In this document: one piece after another, positions 6,873-7,105 of the stretch
Position numbering within the stretch: the first letter of the stretch is position 1
How the letters are laid out: every line of letters starts with the position of its first letter
From: Bacteroidales bacterium
GTDB taxonomy: Bacteria; Bacteroidota; Bacteroidia; Bacteroidales; JAADJA01
Reading direction: 5' to 3'
DNA length: 7,105 nucleotides
Assembly (NCBI GenBank): GCA_030635465.1
Contig: DAOVYU010000047.1
Location: forward strand, 1-7,105
Program-made: the position numbers and the translations under genes
The notes under the pieces: model-generated
What the model saw: the letters and a program-made list of their open reading frames with translations, nothing else
The model's database searches: none
Told to the model about the DNA's origin: nothing

Positions 6873-6977
6873 TATTTCATTAATTTTACAACAATATTAA
6901 CCAAACCAAATTATGTAGATGTCAACACTCTTGGTGCTGTTGCTTGTGCAGGAAGTAAATGTGAGATAAATTATTGA
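6873..6977 (+). pseudogene. Possible C-terminal remnant of a lost gene
   Basis: An open stretch of 34 codons lies between an in-frame TAA at 6870-6872 and the TGA at 6975-6977, with no ATG, GTG or TTG start in it. Its last 25 or so codons (from about 6900) read like real protein: T-K-P-N-Y-V-D-V-N-T-L-G-A-V, then A-C-A-G-S-K-C-E-I-N-Y. They are richer in G and C than the upstream AT-rich spacer. The stop is only 2 nt before the next ATG (TGACTATG), the spacing expected between genes of an operon. The simplest reading is that the 5' part of an upstream operon gene has been deleted, leaving its tail. Alternatives are a chance open frame or a short unannotated peptide with an unusual start. I cannot assign a family. 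Confidence 0.4.
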
Positions 6978-6979
6978 CT

Positions 6980-7105
6980 ATGAAAGTAAAACTCAATTTA
7001 GTTTATGATAATGATGATCTAAAGAATAGAGGAGATGCTCTAGTTGTTATTGGTGGAAACAAACAAAGGCAGTTAATCATCTTATGTCCTCAATGTGGTA
7101 AAGCA
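6980..7105 (+). CDS. 5' part of a Cys-motif protein, possibly DUF6527-like (cut by window edge)
   Basis: An ATG at 6980 opens 42 codons that remain open to the end of the window. The visible protein begins M-K-V-K-L-N-L-V-Y-D, has G-D-A-L-V-V-I-G-G near residues 18-26, then Q-L-I-I-L-C-P-Q-C-G-K-A at the edge, with a CxxC (C35 and C38) that looks like half of a metal site. The order 'G-D-A-hydrophobic, short loop, hydrophobic strand, C-P-x-C-G' reminds me of DUF6527-type proteins, which from memory occur in phages and beside ubiquitin-like conjugation genes (ThiF/E1-like, E2-like). The cysteine spacing is not the usual C-P-C-G-C, so this is a weak match; a rubredoxin-like or other zinc-knuckle protein is also possible. 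It starts 2 nt after a start-less upstream frame, as if second in a broken operon. Confidence 0.6.
   Translation, partial: MKVKLNLVYDNDDLKNRGDALVVIGGNKQRQLIILCPQCGKA

Noticed and set aside
6919..6969. 16-codon ORF starting at an ATG (M-S-T-L-L-V-L-L-L-V...), a possible leader peptide.
   Set aside because: It is very short, lacks an RBS and overlaps the more protein-like remnant frame; the hydrophobic run is a frame-shift shadow of that frame.

Overview
The window looks like chromosomal DNA of a low-GC member of the Bacteroidota. This is an inference from several signs: strongly AT-rich DNA, nearly absent Shine-Dalgarno sequences, promoter candidates of the Bacteroidota TAnnTTTG type, an exported MORN/YwqK-type repeat protein whose signal peptide ends in ...A-Q, a SprT-like protein with an RYKC-type tail instead of a four-Cys zinc ribbon, and an mlaE-mlaF-cvpA cluster. 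Most of it is ordinary housekeeping sequence. I see no CRISPR array, insertion sequence, tRNA or rRNA.

Layout. (1) 96-2620, plus strand: nadA (quinolinate synthase), with a 4-nt ATGA overlap into a gene for an exported protein made almost entirely of MORN/YwqK repeats. (2) 2617-3382, minus strand: a 56-residue lipoprotein gene (3212-3382) runs 14 nt into a SprT-like putative zinc metalloprotease gene (2617-3225). The latter's stop codon overlaps the stop codon of the MORN gene tail to tail. (3) 3383-3466: a short AT-rich divergent promoter region with a promoter candidate on each strand. (4) 3467-5490, plus strand: a three-gene cluster, mlaE-like ABC permease, mlaF-like ATPase (ATGA overlap) and a CvpA-family membrane protein. 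(5) 5505-5532: a GC-rich perfect hairpin that can serve as terminator for the convergent cvpA-like gene and pgk. (6) 5554-6744, minus strand: a complete pgk (phosphoglycerate kinase). (7) 6745-7105: the pgk promoter region, then a start-less open stretch that reads like the C-terminal tail of a lost protein, then 2 nt later the 5' end of a gene for a Cys-containing protein, possibly DUF6527-like, cut by the window edge.

How the genes relate: nadA serves NAD synthesis and pgk glycolysis/gluconeogenesis. The mlaE/mlaF pair would form the inner-membrane core of a phospholipid/lipid transporter for outer-membrane maintenance, although its MCE-domain partner (mlaD) is not in the window. The MORN protein and the small lipoprotein are probably envelope proteins of unknown function. 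The least explained parts are the lipoprotein/SprT-like pair and the right edge, where a gene remnant abuts a partial accessory-type gene. That edge is the only place where an unusual system might begin, and too little of it is visible to claim one.
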